A stretch of 13,641 nt of DNA from an uncultured Eubacteriales bacterium (GCA_949451265.1 CASTQR010000027.1:1-13641), one strand, 5' to 3'; numbered from the stretch's first letter, positions 1 through 9,145 are shown. Notes: generated by a model from the sequence alone, not told the origin. A program made the numbers and translations.

Positions 1-1955
<1,955 letters not shown>

Positions 1956-1962
1956 CAAAATC

Positions 1963-1996
1963 AAAGCCGGGGCGGTCAGCCGACCGTCCCGGTTTT
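1963..1996 (+). terminator. Hairpin plus T-run between nrdD and nrdG (attenuator or partial terminator)
   Basis: Arms 1967-1977 and 1982-1992 pair over 11 bp with one G-U, around a 4-base loop. Flanking AAAG/TTTT extends the stem, and TTTT follows the 3' arm. It lies 7 bases past the nrdD stop and just before the nrdG ribosome binding site. Inference: it reduces readthrough so that less activase than reductase is made, or it stabilises the nrdD 3' end. Confidence 0.6.
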
Positions 1997-2014
1997 CTGC
2001 CAAAGGAGGTTCGT

Positions 2015-2566
2015 ATGAATTACGCGACCATCAAATGGGCCGATGTGGCCAACGGCCCCGGCGTCCGGGTGTCCCTGTTCGTGTCCGGCTGCACCCACCA
2101 CTGCCCCGGCTGCTTCAACCCGGAGGCCCAGGACTTCGCCTACGGCCGGCCCTTTACCCAGGCGGAGGAGGACAAAATCCTGGCCGCCCTGGCCCCTGCC
2201 CACATCAAGGGCCTGTCCCTGCTGGGCGGCGAGCCCTTCGAGCCCGACAACCAGCGGGTCCTGCTGCCCTTCCTGCGGCGGGTGAAGGAGCGGTTCCCGG
2301 ACAAGGAGATCTGGTGCTACTCCGGCTACACCCTGGACGGGGAGCTGTGGAAGGACAGCCGTGCCCGGTGCGAGGCCACCGACGGGCTGCTGTCCCTCAT
2401 CGATGTGCTGATCGACGGCCCCTTCGTGGAGGAGCAGAAGGATTTGAACCTGCGGTTCCGGGGCTCCGCCAACCAGCGGATTTTGAACGTGCCCGCCAGT
2501 TTGAAAGCCCACGCCCCCGTCCTCTGGGACGGCGATATGACCATCCGGCCCATCACGGCGGACTGA
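2015..2566 (+). CDS. nrdG: Anaerobic ribonucleotide reductase-activating protein (radical SAM)
   Basis: This 183-residue radical SAM enzyme installs the glycyl radical on NrdD, using a [4Fe-4S] cluster and S-adenosylmethionine. The cluster motif CTHHCPGC (CX3CX2C) is at Cys26, Cys30 and Cys33, preceded by the typical NrdG opening NYATIKWADVANGPGVR. The LLGGEPF segment matches the SAM-binding GGEP motif. The length is normal for the short NrdG family. ATG at 2015 is preceded by AAAGGAGG at a good distance; the same frame stays open far upstream, but that part is antisense-like noise over nrdD. It follows nrdD by 59 bases, as expected for the enzyme/activase pair. Confidence 0.95.
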   Translation: MNYATIKWADVANGPGVRVSLFVSGCTHHCPGCFNPEAQDFAYGRPFTQAEEDKILAALAPAHIKGLSLLGGEPFEPDNQRVLLPFLRRVKERFPDKEIWCYSGYTLDGELWKDSRARCEATDGLLSLIDVLIDGPFVEEQKDLNLRFRGSANQRILNVPASLKAHAPVLWDGDMTIRPITAD

Positions 2567-2578
2567 GGAGGGGACCCC

Positions 2579-3772
2579 ATGAACCTGAAAACCATGCTTG
2601 CCGCCCTCCAGGGCGTCACGGCCTACAAGGACCTCCTCACCCAGCCGGTGATGGAGCGGGCCCTGCGGCTGGTGACCTGCGCCGCCCACGGGGACGGACT
2701 GGGCGGCCTGGAGGCGTACACCGACCTGTTCTACCAGCTCCGGGTGGAGGGATATCCCGGCCTGGGCCAGTGGCTGGGGGACGCCCTGCGCTGGTCGGAG
2801 GGGCCCTATCCCCGCTTAGCGGAGGGGGAGGGCCGGGATCCGGCCCTGGAGCAGGCGGCCCGGCTGGACATCTCCGCCTTCGCCATGCTGGCGGGGGTGG
2901 ACTGCGACCGCTGGCTGGCCCATCTGGGGCGGCTGCTGGACAGCGACTACCAGGGGGTGCTGACCTCCCTGCCCCGGTGGCAGAGCGGCGTGCCCTTCTC
3001 CTTTGAGGAGCTGACCAGGGCTTATTACCGGGAGGGCGCGGGGCTCTTTGCCCGCTGCCGGGCCTTTGTGTGGGACAGCGGGGCGCTGATCCCGGTGGCC
3101 CATCCCGACAGCCCCGCCTCGGAGCAGCTCTTGGGCTACGATGAACAGCGGGCGGAGGTGGAGCGCAACACCCGCGCTTTGGTGGAGGGGCGGTACGTGA
3201 ACAACGTGCTGCTGTACGGCGAGAGCGGCACGGGCAAGTCCGCCACGGTGAAGCACCTGCTGACCCTGCCGGGGCTGGAGGAGCTGCGGATCATCGAGGC
3301 GGACAAGGAGAATTTGGGCGGCCTGCCTGCCCTCATCCGCAGCCTGGACGGGCGGCGGCAGAAGTTCATCGTGTTCATCGACGACCTGACCTTCGACCGG
3401 AACGACCCCACCTACTCCATCCTGAAAACCATCCTGGAGGGGGGCGTGGAGCGGCGGCCCCAAAACGTGGCGGTGTACGCCACCTCCAACCGCCGCCACC
3501 TGGTGCGGCAGACCATCTCCGAGCGGGCGGGGGACGAGATGGACCGCTCGGAGACCATCCGGGAAAAGACCTCCCTGGCGGACCGGTTCGGGGTGCGGAT
3601 CCTGTTCCACGGCCTGGACAAGACGGAGTTCCTGGCCCTGGTGGACCTGCTGGCGGGCCGGCACGGGGTGTCCCTGCCCCCGGAGGAGCTTCACCGGCAG
3701 GCGGTGGCCTGGGAGCGGTTCCACGGCGCCCAGACCCCCCGGACGGCCCTGCAATTCATCCTGTCGCTGTAA
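2579..3772 (+). CDS. AAA+ family ATPase, DUF815 (COG2607)
   Basis: A 397-residue predicted AAA+ ATPase of unknown role. The N-terminal half (about 1-190) is helical and poorly conserved. The ATPase core starts near residue 205, with Walker A GESGTGKS at 214-221, Walker B IVFIDDL around Asp268-Asp269, and a sensor-like ATSNRRHLV at 301-309. Basic and acidic residues after it fit an arginine-finger region. The ATG follows GAGGAGGGG and lies 12 bases after the nrdG stop, so it is probably co-transcribed with nrdDG. Similarity of the core to the DUF815 family is strong; the substrate is unknown and I infer none. Confidence 0.85.
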   Translation: MNLKTMLAALQGVTAYKDLLTQPVMERALRLVTCAAHGDGLGGLEAYTDLFYQLRVEGYPGLGQWLGDALRWSEGPYPRLAEGEGRDPALEQAARLDISAFAMLAGVDCDRWLAHLGRLLDSDYQGVLTSLPRWQSGVPFSFEELTRAYYREGAGLFARCRAFVWDSGALIPVAHPDSPASEQLLGYDEQRAEVERNTRALVEGRYVNNVLLYGESGTGKSATVKHLLTLPGLEELRIIEADKENLGGLPALIRSLDGRRQKFIVFIDDLTFDRNDPTYSILKTILEGGVERRPQNVAVYATSNRRHLVRQTISERAGDEMDRSETIREKTSLADRFGVRILFHGLDKTEFLALVDLLAGRHGVSLPPEELHRQAVAWERFHGAQTPRTALQFILSL

Positions 3773-3798
3773 AGCGTGGGAAATAGTACAATTGCCGG

Positions 3799-4119
3799 GT
3801 GTGCGGCTGGCTGGCAGGCCCCCAAGGGGCGGGGAGCGATCACCGCAACCACTGCCCCAACTGCCTGTCCAGCCTCCATGTGGACGTGGAGCCCGGCGAC
3901 CGGGCGTCCGACTGCGGCGGGGTGATGGAGCCCATCGCCGTGTGGGTGCGCAAGGGCGGCGAGTGGGCGGTGATCCACCGCTGCCGCCGGTGCGGGGCGC
4001 TGTCCTCCAACCGGACGGCGGCGGACGACAACCCCAGAAAGCTGCTGTTCATCGCCATGAAGCCGGTGGCGTTCCCGCCCTTCCCCCTTGAGCGGCTGGA
4101 GGAGCTGGCGGGGGAGTGA
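3799..4119 (+). CDS. RNHCP domain zinc-ribbon protein, 5' end apparently disrupted
   Basis: Named for its RNHCP motif (about residues 16-20), this small zinc-ribbon family has no established function. The frame from a GTG at 3799 gives 106 residues and holds RNHCPNCLSS, HVDVEPGDR, a CGG pair and HRCRRCG, so the second zinc pairs are intact. The N-terminal CxxCG knuckle is only half inside this frame: codons just upstream read Tyr-Asn-Cys-Arg-Val-Cys-Gly, but an in-frame TAG at 3784-3786 precedes them and no usual start codon lies between. A GTG at 3776 in another frame gives Met-Gly-Asn-Ser and would join if one base had been lost near 3786. No good ribosome binding site precedes 3799. This is either a true 5' lesion, a sequencing error, or a shortened protein. 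Confidence 0.72.
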   Translation: MCGWLAGPQGAGSDHRNHCPNCLSSLHVDVEPGDRASDCGGVMEPIAVWVRKGGEWAVIHRCRRCGALSSNRTAADDNPRKLLFIAMKPVAFPPFPLERLEELAGE

Positions 4120-4127
4120 ACAGAGGA

Positions 4128-4159
4128 AAAGCCCCGCAGTCGCAAGACTGCGGGGCTTT
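4128..4159. terminator. Bidirectional rho-independent terminator
   Basis: Arms 4128-4141 and 4146-4159 form a perfect 14-bp stem with a GCAA tetraloop. The A-run on the left and T-run on the right let it work on both strands. It sits between the converging RNHCP gene (stop 4119) and the minus-strand gene ending at 4171. Confidence 0.92.
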
Positions 4160-4170
4160 GTGTGTCTCAA

Positions 4171-4644
4171 TTATTCCTCGGGCTTGTCGGCCTCGTCCTC
4201 CGCCGCAGGCTCCTCGCAGCAGCAGGGGGCCTCGTCCGCGGGCTCGGCCTCGGCGTCCACCGGCTCCACCTCGTCCACCTCGTCGTCGGACAGCTGGCCC
4301 GCCGCCTTGATGTCGGCGATGCGCTCGTTGTTGTAGGAGATGCGGGCCATCGCGTCGGTGATGCGCTGGCAGGCGTCGGCGTAGGCCGCCTCGGGGGCGG
4401 AGCCCCGCTCGGCGTAGTACAGCTTGCCCAGCTCGGAGTAGGCCTTGCGGATGGCCTCCTGCTCCGTGGAGTTCTGCACCTTCAGCTTGCCGATCTCGGT
4501 GATCTCCTTGGTTTTGGCCGCGCCCATGTCGGCCAGCTCCTTGGCCTTGGCCACGCCGGTCTCGGTGAGCTCCTTGGCCTTGGTCACGCCGGACTGGGCG
4601 AGAACCACAGCTTTGTCCTTCAGGCTTTCAAAATCAATGCTCAT
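4171..4644 (-). CDS. Small helical repeat protein with acidic Cys-containing tail, function unknown
   Basis: 157 residues in three visible parts. Residues about 8-50 carry near-repeats (KAKELTETGV, KAKELADMGA, KTKEITEIGK) spaced about 10-11 residues apart and predicted helical. About 51-115 is a charged helical module with KAYSELGKLYYAE, a pattern I recall from short uncharacterised Clostridia proteins. The tail is very acidic (EVDEVEPVDAEAEP) and contains a CCC triplet. There is no signal peptide or membrane segment. A strong AGGAGGG precedes the ATG. It is probably a monocistronic gene from its own promoter at 4721-4749. I do not assign a function. Confidence 0.8.
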   Translation of the reverse strand: MSIDFESLKDKAVVLAQSGVTKAKELTETGVAKAKELADMGAAKTKEITEIGKLKVQNSTEQEAIRKAYSELGKLYYAERGSAPEAAYADACQRITDAMARISYNNERIADIKAAGQLSDDEVDEVEPVDAEAEPADEAPCCCEEPAAEDEADKPEE

Positions 4645-4681
4645 GTGGAATCCCTCCTGTTAAAATGATGTGGGCCGCCCA

Positions 4682-4701
4682 GCGGCGCTGCCCGGCGCCG
4701 C
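4682..4701 (-). other. 5'-UTR hairpin ahead of the helical repeat protein gene
   Basis: Arms GCGGCGC (4682-4688) and GCGCCGC (4695-4701) pair perfectly over 7 bp with a 6-base loop. It lies in the leader between the promoter at 4721-4749 and the ATG at 4644. Its role is unknown; it could stabilise the transcript's 5' end. Confidence 0.5.
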
Positions 4702-4720
4702 CTCAATTTCCACGTATTTC

Positions 4721-4749
4721 ATTTTAGGCTTCCACGGGCCAAATTGCAA
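4721..4749 (-). promoter_or_regulatory. Sigma-A-type promoter for the helical repeat protein gene
   Basis: On the minus strand, -35 TTGCAA (4744-4749) and -10 TAAAAT (4721-4726) are separated by exactly 17 bases. The surrounding 4700-4800 stretch is markedly richer in A and T than the genes on either side. Confidence 0.7.
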
Positions 4750-4811
4750 GGGCTTTTCGTGAATATTTATAAAGGTTTAACAATCTTGCCCAATTTGACA
4801 AGGGGCGGGGG

Positions 4812-5780
4812 CTACTTGTCCTCCCCATCCCCGCCGTCCAGCACCTCCCGGATGAGGAACCGGGGCCGGCCCTTGCTCTCCAGGTAGAGCTTGCCCAGGT
4901 ATTCCCCGATAACGCCCAACGACAGCAGGATCAGCCCCCCGATGAACCACACGGAGCAGGCCAGGCTGGCCCAGCCCGCCACCGTGTTCCCCGTGGCCCA
5001 GCGGACTACATTGTAGATGATCATCACCAGGGACACCAGGAATACCAGGAAGCCCAGCCCGGTGATCATCCGCAGGGGCCGCACGGACAGGGAGGTGACT
5101 CCCTCCAAAGCGAAGGCCAGCATCTTTTTCAACGGGTACTTGCTCTCCCCGGCGAACCGCTCCCCCCGCTCGTATTCCACGGTGTCGGCCCGGTAGCCGA
5201 TCATGGGCACGATCCCCCGGAGAAACAGGTTCACCTCGGTGAACTGGGCCAGCCCGTCCAGCGCCCGCTTGGACATGAGCCGGTAGTCGGCATGGTTGAA
5301 CACCGTCTCCGCCCCCAGCAGGTCCATGAGCCGGTAGAACGCCTCGGCGGTGGTGCGCTTGAAAAAGGAGTCCTTCTTCCGGGAGGAGCGCACGCCGTAC
5401 ACCACGTCCACCCCCTCCAGGTACTTGTCCACCATGGCGTCCGCCGCGTCCACGTCGTCCTGGAGGTCGGCGTCCATGGATATGACCATATCCGCCTTCT
5501 CCCTGGCGGTCATGAGCCCCGCCAGCAGGGCGTTCTGGTGGCCCCGGTTCCGGGATAGGTCCACGCCGCAGAAAAGGCTGTCCTCCCGGTGGAGCCGCTG
5601 GATAACCTCCCAGGTCCTGTCCCTGGAGCCGTCGTTGACGAACAGCACCCGGCTGCGGGGGCTGATCTTTCCGGCGGACATGAGGGCGCGGAGCTTGTCC
5701 CCCAGGCGGCGGGCGGTCTCGGGGAGCACTTCCTCCTCGTTGTAGCAGGGCACCACGATATACAGGGTATTACCGGGCAT
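4812..5780 (-). CDS. GT2-family glycosyltransferase with two C-terminal membrane helices (polyprenyl-phosphate type)
   Basis: 322 residues. The start at 5780 is chosen because AAGGAGG precedes that ATG; a nine-residue upstream extension lacks a ribosome binding site. The catalytic GT-A domain occupies about 1-230: nucleotide-sugar-binding opening IVVPCYNEEE (8-17), VNDGSRDRT (48-56) and the metal-binding Asp103-Ala-Asp105 in MDADLQDD. Two hydrophobic helices follow at about 238-260 and 270-293, then GEYLGKLY and a basic tail. This is the layout of GtrB/dolichol-phosphate-mannose-synthase-like enzymes, which transfer a sugar to undecaprenyl phosphate at the inner face of the membrane for wall or lipid glycosylation. 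The sugar cannot be told from sequence, and no flippase or partner transferase is adjacent. Confidence 0.9.
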   Translation of the reverse strand: MPGNTLYIVVPCYNEEEVLPETARRLGDKLRALMSAGKISPRSRVLFVNDGSRDRTWEVIQRLHREDSLFCGVDLSRNRGHQNALLAGLMTAREKADMVISMDADLQDDVDAADAMVDKYLEGVDVVYGVRSSRKKDSFFKRTTAEAFYRLMDLLGAETVFNHADYRLMSKRALDGLAQFTEVNLFLRGIVPMIGYRADTVEYERGERFAGESKYPLKKMLAFALEGVTSLSVRPLRMITGLGFLVFLVSLVMIIYNVVRWATGNTVAGWASLACSVWFIGGLILLSLGVIGEYLGKLYLESKGRPRFLIREVLDGGDGEDK

Positions 5781-5821
5781 GGGATAACCTCCTTGGGTAC
5801 GCGTCAAATTCTGGTAAGGCC

Positions 5822-5850
5822 ATCATAGCAGAACGGGGGGCCGCCGTCAA
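5822..5850 (-). promoter_or_regulatory. Promoter for the glycosyltransferase gene, overlapping the upstream stop codon
   Basis: Minus-strand -35 TTGACG (5845-5850) and -10 TATGAT (5822-5827) are spaced by 17 bases. The -35 overlaps the TGA of the methyltransferase gene (5847-5849), so the operon boundary is compressed into about 65 bases with no terminator seen between. Confidence 0.78.
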
Positions 5851-6620
5851 GGACAGGGCTCCCGCTTTCGCGCGGCGATGAGATAGCGGTGGATGGTGCC
5901 GGAGATCTGCCCGTCCCGCTCTACGGCCTCCTGGAGGGCGCACAGGCGGTCAAAGCACCGCTCCACGGAGAAGCCGGGGAACTCCCACTCGATGATCCGG
6001 GCGAACCACACGAAGGCCCCCACGTCGTAGAACAGGATGGGCCGGAAGGCCTCCTCCCCGTGGAGTATCTGGAAGCCCGCGGCCTCAAAGGCAGCGCTCT
6101 GCTCCGCCAGGTTCAGGTGGGGGAAGGGCTTGTCCGTCCCCGGAAGCACCAGCTCCACCAGATCCCGGTCGTTGTCCTCCCCCACCTGTTCGGTGAGGAA
6201 CACGCCGCCGGGCCGCAGCAGCCGAAACAGCTCCGGCGGGTGGAAGCTGCCGTGGCGGTTCAGGATCAGGTCGAAGCTGCTGTCGGGGAAGGGGATGGCG
6301 GCGGGGTTGGCGCAGGGCCGGAAGTCGATGCCCAGGGGGGACAGCGTCTCCCGGCACAGGGCCACGTTGGGGGGATAGCCCTCGGTGGCGGCGGTGAGGG
6401 CCGCCGGGTGGCGCAGGGACAGCAGGAATTCGCCGCCCCCGGTGTCGCAGTCCAGCAGCAGGGTGTCCGGGCGCAGATACCGGCCCGCCAGGGCCCGGTA
6501 GTTCCAGGGCAGGTCGTGCTCCTCCTCGAACCGGCCCCGCAGGTGGGAGAAGTCCCAGCCGTGGATGTGGGCCTGGGCCTCCTCCGCCTCCCAGGCGGCC
6601 CGCAATGCGGCGCGGTCCAT
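5847..6620 (-). CDS. Class I SAM-dependent methyltransferase, substrate unknown
   Basis: 257 residues. The SAM-binding core has motif I LLLDCDTGGGEF (53-64, an Asp-x-Asp-x-Gly variant of DxGxGxG), an acidic residue ending the next strand (Glu80), the FPDSSFDLILNRH motif at 111-123 and RLLRPGGVFLTE after it. The C-terminal part (WFARIIEWEFPGF) resembles uncharacterised Firmicute methyltransferases. The start ATG lies one base past the dut stop codon and has only a weak ribosome binding site, suggesting translational coupling to dut. The target is not predictable; a small molecule is as likely as RNA. Confidence 0.85.
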   Translation of the reverse strand: MDRAALRAAWEAEEAQAHIHGWDFSHLRGRFEEEHDLPWNYRALAGRYLRPDTLLLDCDTGGGEFLLSLRHPAALTAATEGYPPNVALCRETLSPLGIDFRPCANPAAIPFPDSSFDLILNRHGSFHPPELFRLLRPGGVFLTEQVGEDNDRDLVELVLPGTDKPFPHLNLAEQSAAFEAAGFQILHGEEAFRPILFYDVGAFVWFARIIEWEFPGFSVERCFDRLCALQEAVERDGQISGTIHRYLIAARKREPCP

Positions 6621-6621
6621 G

Positions 6622-7065
6622 TCAGTTCCGCCCGGTGGAGCCGAAGCCCCCCGCGCCCCGCTCCGTGCCCTCCAGCTCCTCCGCCGGGGCGAACTGGGCG
6701 GTGAGGTAGGGCACGATCATGAGCTGGGCCACCCGGTCGCCGTCCTCCACCACCTGGGGCTCGGGGCTGTGGTTGTGAAGGAAGATCATGACCTCCCCCC
6801 GGTAGTCGGCGTCAATGACGCCCACCTTGTTGGCCGGGGCCAGCCCCCGCTTGCAGGCCATCCCGGAGCGGGCGAACACCAGCCCCACATAGCCCTGGGG
6901 GATGGCTACCGCCAGCCCGGTGGGGATCTTGGCGGTCTCGCCGGGGGCGATGGTGACAGGCCCATCGGTGAGGGCGTACAGGTCGGCCCCGGCGGCGCCG
7001 GCGGTGCCGTAGGTAGGCAGCTTGGCCCGGGGGTTCAGCAGCTTCACAGGGACGGGTGCGGTCAT
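6622..7065 (-). CDS. dut: dUTP diphosphatase (dUTPase)
   Basis: Hydrolyses dUTP to dUMP, keeping uracil out of DNA and feeding thymidylate synthesis. 147 residues, normal for the trimeric family, with all five motifs: GAAGADLYA (23-31), ARSGMA (65-70), NKVGVIDADYRGE (79-91, catalytic Asp85 and substrate-stacking Tyr88), GDRVAQLMIVP (109-119) and the C-terminal flap RGAGGFGSTG (136-145). AAAGGAGG precedes the ATG. It starts 17 bases after fhs and ends one base before the methyltransferase start, so it is the middle gene of a ZTP-controlled operon. Confidence 0.96.
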   Translation of the reverse strand: MTAPVPVKLLNPRAKLPTYGTAGAAGADLYALTDGPVTIAPGETAKIPTGLAVAIPQGYVGLVFARSGMACKRGLAPANKVGVIDADYRGEVMIFLHNHSPEPQVVEDGDRVAQLMIVPYLTAQFAPAEELEGTERGAGGFGSTGRN

Positions 7066-7082
7066 AGCAATTCCTCCTTTGA

Positions 7083-8747
7083 TCAGAACAGGCCGGAGAT
7101 CACGCCGTTCTCATCCACGTCGATCTTCTCCGCGGCGGGCACCTTGGGCAGGCCGGGCATGGTCATGATGTCGCCGGTCTGCACCACCACAAAGCCCGCC
7201 CCGGCGCTCACCTTCACCTTGGACACGGTGATGGTGAAGCCATCCGGGCGGCCCAGCTTGCCGGGGTCGTCGGACAGGGAATACTGGGTTTTTGCCATAC
7301 ACACGGGCAGGGAACCGAAACCCATCCCCTCCAGCCGGTCCAGCTCCTTGGAGGCGGCGGGGGAATAGCTCACCCCGGCCCCGCCGTAGACCCGCTTGAC
7401 AATGGTTTCGATCTTGTCCCGCAGGGGCAGCTCCAGATCGTAGGCGAACTGGAACTCGTGGGGCTGATCGCACAGCCGGAGGACTTCCCGGGCCAGCTCA
7501 ATGCCGCCCTCGCCGCCCTTGCCCCACACCTCGGACAGGGCCACGTTCACGCCCAGGGCCTTACACTTGTCCGCAATCAGGGCCAGCTCCCCATCGGTGT
7601 CGTTGACAAAGCGGTTAATCGCCACCACGCAGGGCAGGCCGTACACCTGGGTGATATTCTCCACGTGCTTCAGGAGGTTGGGCAGGCCCCGCTCCAGGGC
7701 GTCCAGGTTCTCCGCCCCCAGCTCGGCCTTGGGCACGCCGCCGTTATATTTCAGCGCCTTCACGGTGGCCACGATGACCACGGCGCTGGGATCCAGCCCG
7801 GCGGCCCGGCACTTGATGTCCAGGAACTTCTCCGCGCCCAGATCCGCCCCAAAGCCCGCCTCGGTCACCACGTAGTCCGCCAGCTTCAGGGCGGTGTCGG
7901 TGGCGGACACCGAGTTACAGCCGTGGGCGATGTTGGCGAAGGGCCCGCCGTGGACCAGGGCGGGGGTGTTCTCCAGGGTCTGCACCAGGTTGGGCTTGAT
8001 GGCGTCCTTCAACAGCGCCGCCATGGCCCCCTGGGCCCTCAGGTCGGCGGCGGTGACGGGCCTGTCGTCGTAGGTGTAGCCCACGATGATCCGGGCCAGC
8101 CGCTCCTTCAAGTCCTTCAAATCGGAGGCCAGGCACAGCACGGCCATGATCTCGGAGGCCACGGTGATGTCAAAGCCGTCCTCCCGGGGCACGCCCTGCA
8201 TCCGGCCGCCCAGGCCGTCCACAATGTTCCGGAGCTGGCGGTCGTTCATGTCCACGCACCGCCGCCAGGTGATCTTTTTCACGTCAATGCCCAGGGCGTT
8301 CCCCTGCTGGATGTGGTTGTCCAGCATGGCGGCCAGCAGGTTGTTGGCCGCGCCGATGGCGTGGAAGTCCCCGGTGAAGTGGAGGTTGATGTCCTCCATG
8401 GGCACCACCTGGGCGTACCCGCCCCCCGCCGCGCCGCCCTTCACGCCGAACACGGGGCCCAGGGAGGGCTCCCGCAGGCAGAGCAGAACATTCTTGTCCA
8501 GCTTGGACAGGGCGTCGGCCAGCCCCACGCTGGTGGTGGTTTTCCCCTCCCCGGCGGGGGTGGGGTTGATGGCGGTGACCAGGATCAGCCTGCCCTTCCG
8601 GGGGCGGTCCCGGAGGGGGCCGATGTCCAGCTTGGCCTTCACCCTGCCGTAGTGCTCCAGCAGTCCTGCGTCGATTCCGGCCCGCTCCGCCACCTGGGCG
8701 ATGGGAAGCATATGGGCGCTCTGGGCGATCTCAATGTCGGTTTTCAT
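7083..8747 (-). CDS. fhs: Formate--tetrahydrofolate ligase
   Basis: Makes 10-formyl-tetrahydrofolate from formate, THF and ATP; the product feeds purine synthesis and, in acetogens, the methyl branch of the Wood-Ljungdahl pathway. 554 residues, matching the usual length of about 555. The opening MKTDIEIAQ and the P-loop [10 protein letters not shown] (62-71) are diagnostic, as are [13 protein letters not shown] and the [11 protein letters not shown] segment near the end. The start at 8747 is preferred because AAGGAGG precedes it; an 11-codon extension upstream has none. Expression is predicted to depend on the ZTP riboswitch in its leader. Confidence 0.97.
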   Translation of the reverse strand: MKTDIEIAQSAHMLPIAQVAERAGIDAGLLEHYGRVKAKLDIGPLRDRPRKGRLILVTAINPTPAGEGKTTTSVGLADALSKLDKNVLLCLREPSLGPVFGVKGGAAGGGYAQVVPMEDINLHFTGDFHAIGAANNLLAAMLDNHIQQGNALGIDVKKITWRRCVDMNDRQLRNIVDGLGGRMQGVPREDGFDITVASEIMAVLCLASDLKDLKERLARIIVGYTYDDRPVTAADLRAQGAMAALLKDAIKPNLVQTLENTPALVHGGPFANIAHGCNSVSATDTALKLADYVVTEAGFGADLGAEKFLDIKCRAAGLDPSAVVIVATVKALKYNGGVPKAELGAENLDALERGLPNLLKHVENITQVYGLPCVVAINRFVNDTDGELALIADKCKALGVNVALSEVWGKGGEGGIELAREVLRLCDQPHEFQFAYDLELPLRDKIETIVKRVYGGAGVSYSPAASKELDRLEGMGFGSLPVCMAKTQYSLSDDPGKLGRPDGFTITVSKVKVSAGAGFVVVQTGDIMTMPGLPKVPAAEKIDVDENGVISGLF

Positions 8748-8778
8748 GGGAAATTCCTCCTTAAATTGGGGTGCGTCC

Positions 8779-8818
8779 AAAACAAAGCAGGGCGCACCGA
8801 TGTAGGATCAGTGCGCCC
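8779..8818 (-). terminator. Riboswitch-controlled intrinsic terminator upstream of fhs
   Basis: Minus-strand arms GGGCGCAC (8811-8818) and GTGCGCCC (8790-8797) pair perfectly, followed by the T-rich tract TGCTTTGTTTT (8779-8789). The 5' arm shares four bases with the conserved CTGGGC of the ZTP aptamer, so ligand binding and termination are mutually exclusive. The 3' arm could instead pair with GGTGCG complement at 8770-8775, a possible alternative fold near the ribosome binding site. Confidence 0.87.
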
Positions 8819-8890
8819 AGACGGTCGGCAATCAGGCGCGGCGGCGCCGCTGTACTCCACGTGGTTCCCCCACTTCCGTCAGTCATACAG
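8815..8890 (-). ncRNA. ZTP (pfl) riboswitch aptamer
   Basis: Senses ZTP/ZMP, the purine intermediate that accumulates when 10-formyl-THF is short, and raises fhs expression. On the minus strand: a P1 stem CTGTAT/GTACAG closing the 5' domain, the conserved ACTGACGG, a GTGG...CCAC hairpin with GGGAACC-type loop followed by GTGGAG, then the 3' domain CCGACCGTCTGGGC that matches the family's CCGCCTGGGC hallmark. Position upstream of fhs is the classic context. Confidence 0.88.
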
Positions 8891-8897
8891 CAGTCTT

Positions 8898-8927
8898 AGT
8901 GTACCATGCCGCCCCCCGTGCCGTCAA
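8898..8927 (-). promoter_or_regulatory. Promoter of the fhs-dut-methyltransferase operon
   Basis: Minus-strand -35 TTGACG (8922-8927) and -10 TACACT (8898-8903) with an 18-base spacer. Transcription would begin just ahead of the ZTP aptamer. Confidence 0.68.
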
Positions 8928-8950
8928 GGGCTATACGCTCCGTATAGCCC
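8928..8950. promoter_or_regulatory. Perfect inverted repeat abutting the fhs -35 (candidate operator)
   Basis: GGGCTATACG (8928-8937) and CGTATAGCCC (8941-8950) are perfect inverses around CTC. No T-run follows on either strand, so it is a poor terminator. Its place immediately upstream of the -35 box fits a dimeric regulator's site. A partial copy, GTATAGCC, recurs at 9054-9061. Confidence 0.45.
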
Positions 8951-9145
8951 CCCGGTTTCCACGGGCCGGGGCGGGGGCGCGGAAGGGATGGAGGGACGCG
9001 GTTCCAAGGGGTTCCGGGGCCGTGGGAGGGGCGGGGGCGGTTTCCATAACACTGTATAGCCATGCAGATACGGAAAGTTATCCACAACTTCCACACAGTT
9101 TTCAACAGCCGGGAGGGGGAGGCCCCAAGGGATCCGGGGGATATG
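8951..9145. other. Gene-free stretch with a DnaA-box cluster
   Basis: No credible gene on either strand. The left part (8951-9045) is very G-rich and nothing else is recognised in it. At 9078-9086 is TTATCCACA, an exact DnaA-box consensus, followed by degenerate copies TTCCACACA (9089-9097) and TTTTCAACA (9099-9107). AT-rich DNA follows from about 9141. Inference: a DnaA-binding site; whether it is an origin, a titration site or a regulator site is open. Confidence 0.45.

Noticed and set aside
7458..9059. Long plus-strand open frame opposite fhs (about 530 codons)
   Set aside because: The opposite strand encodes a full-length, well-conserved Fhs; this frame has a His/Gly/Gln-rich composition and no motif.
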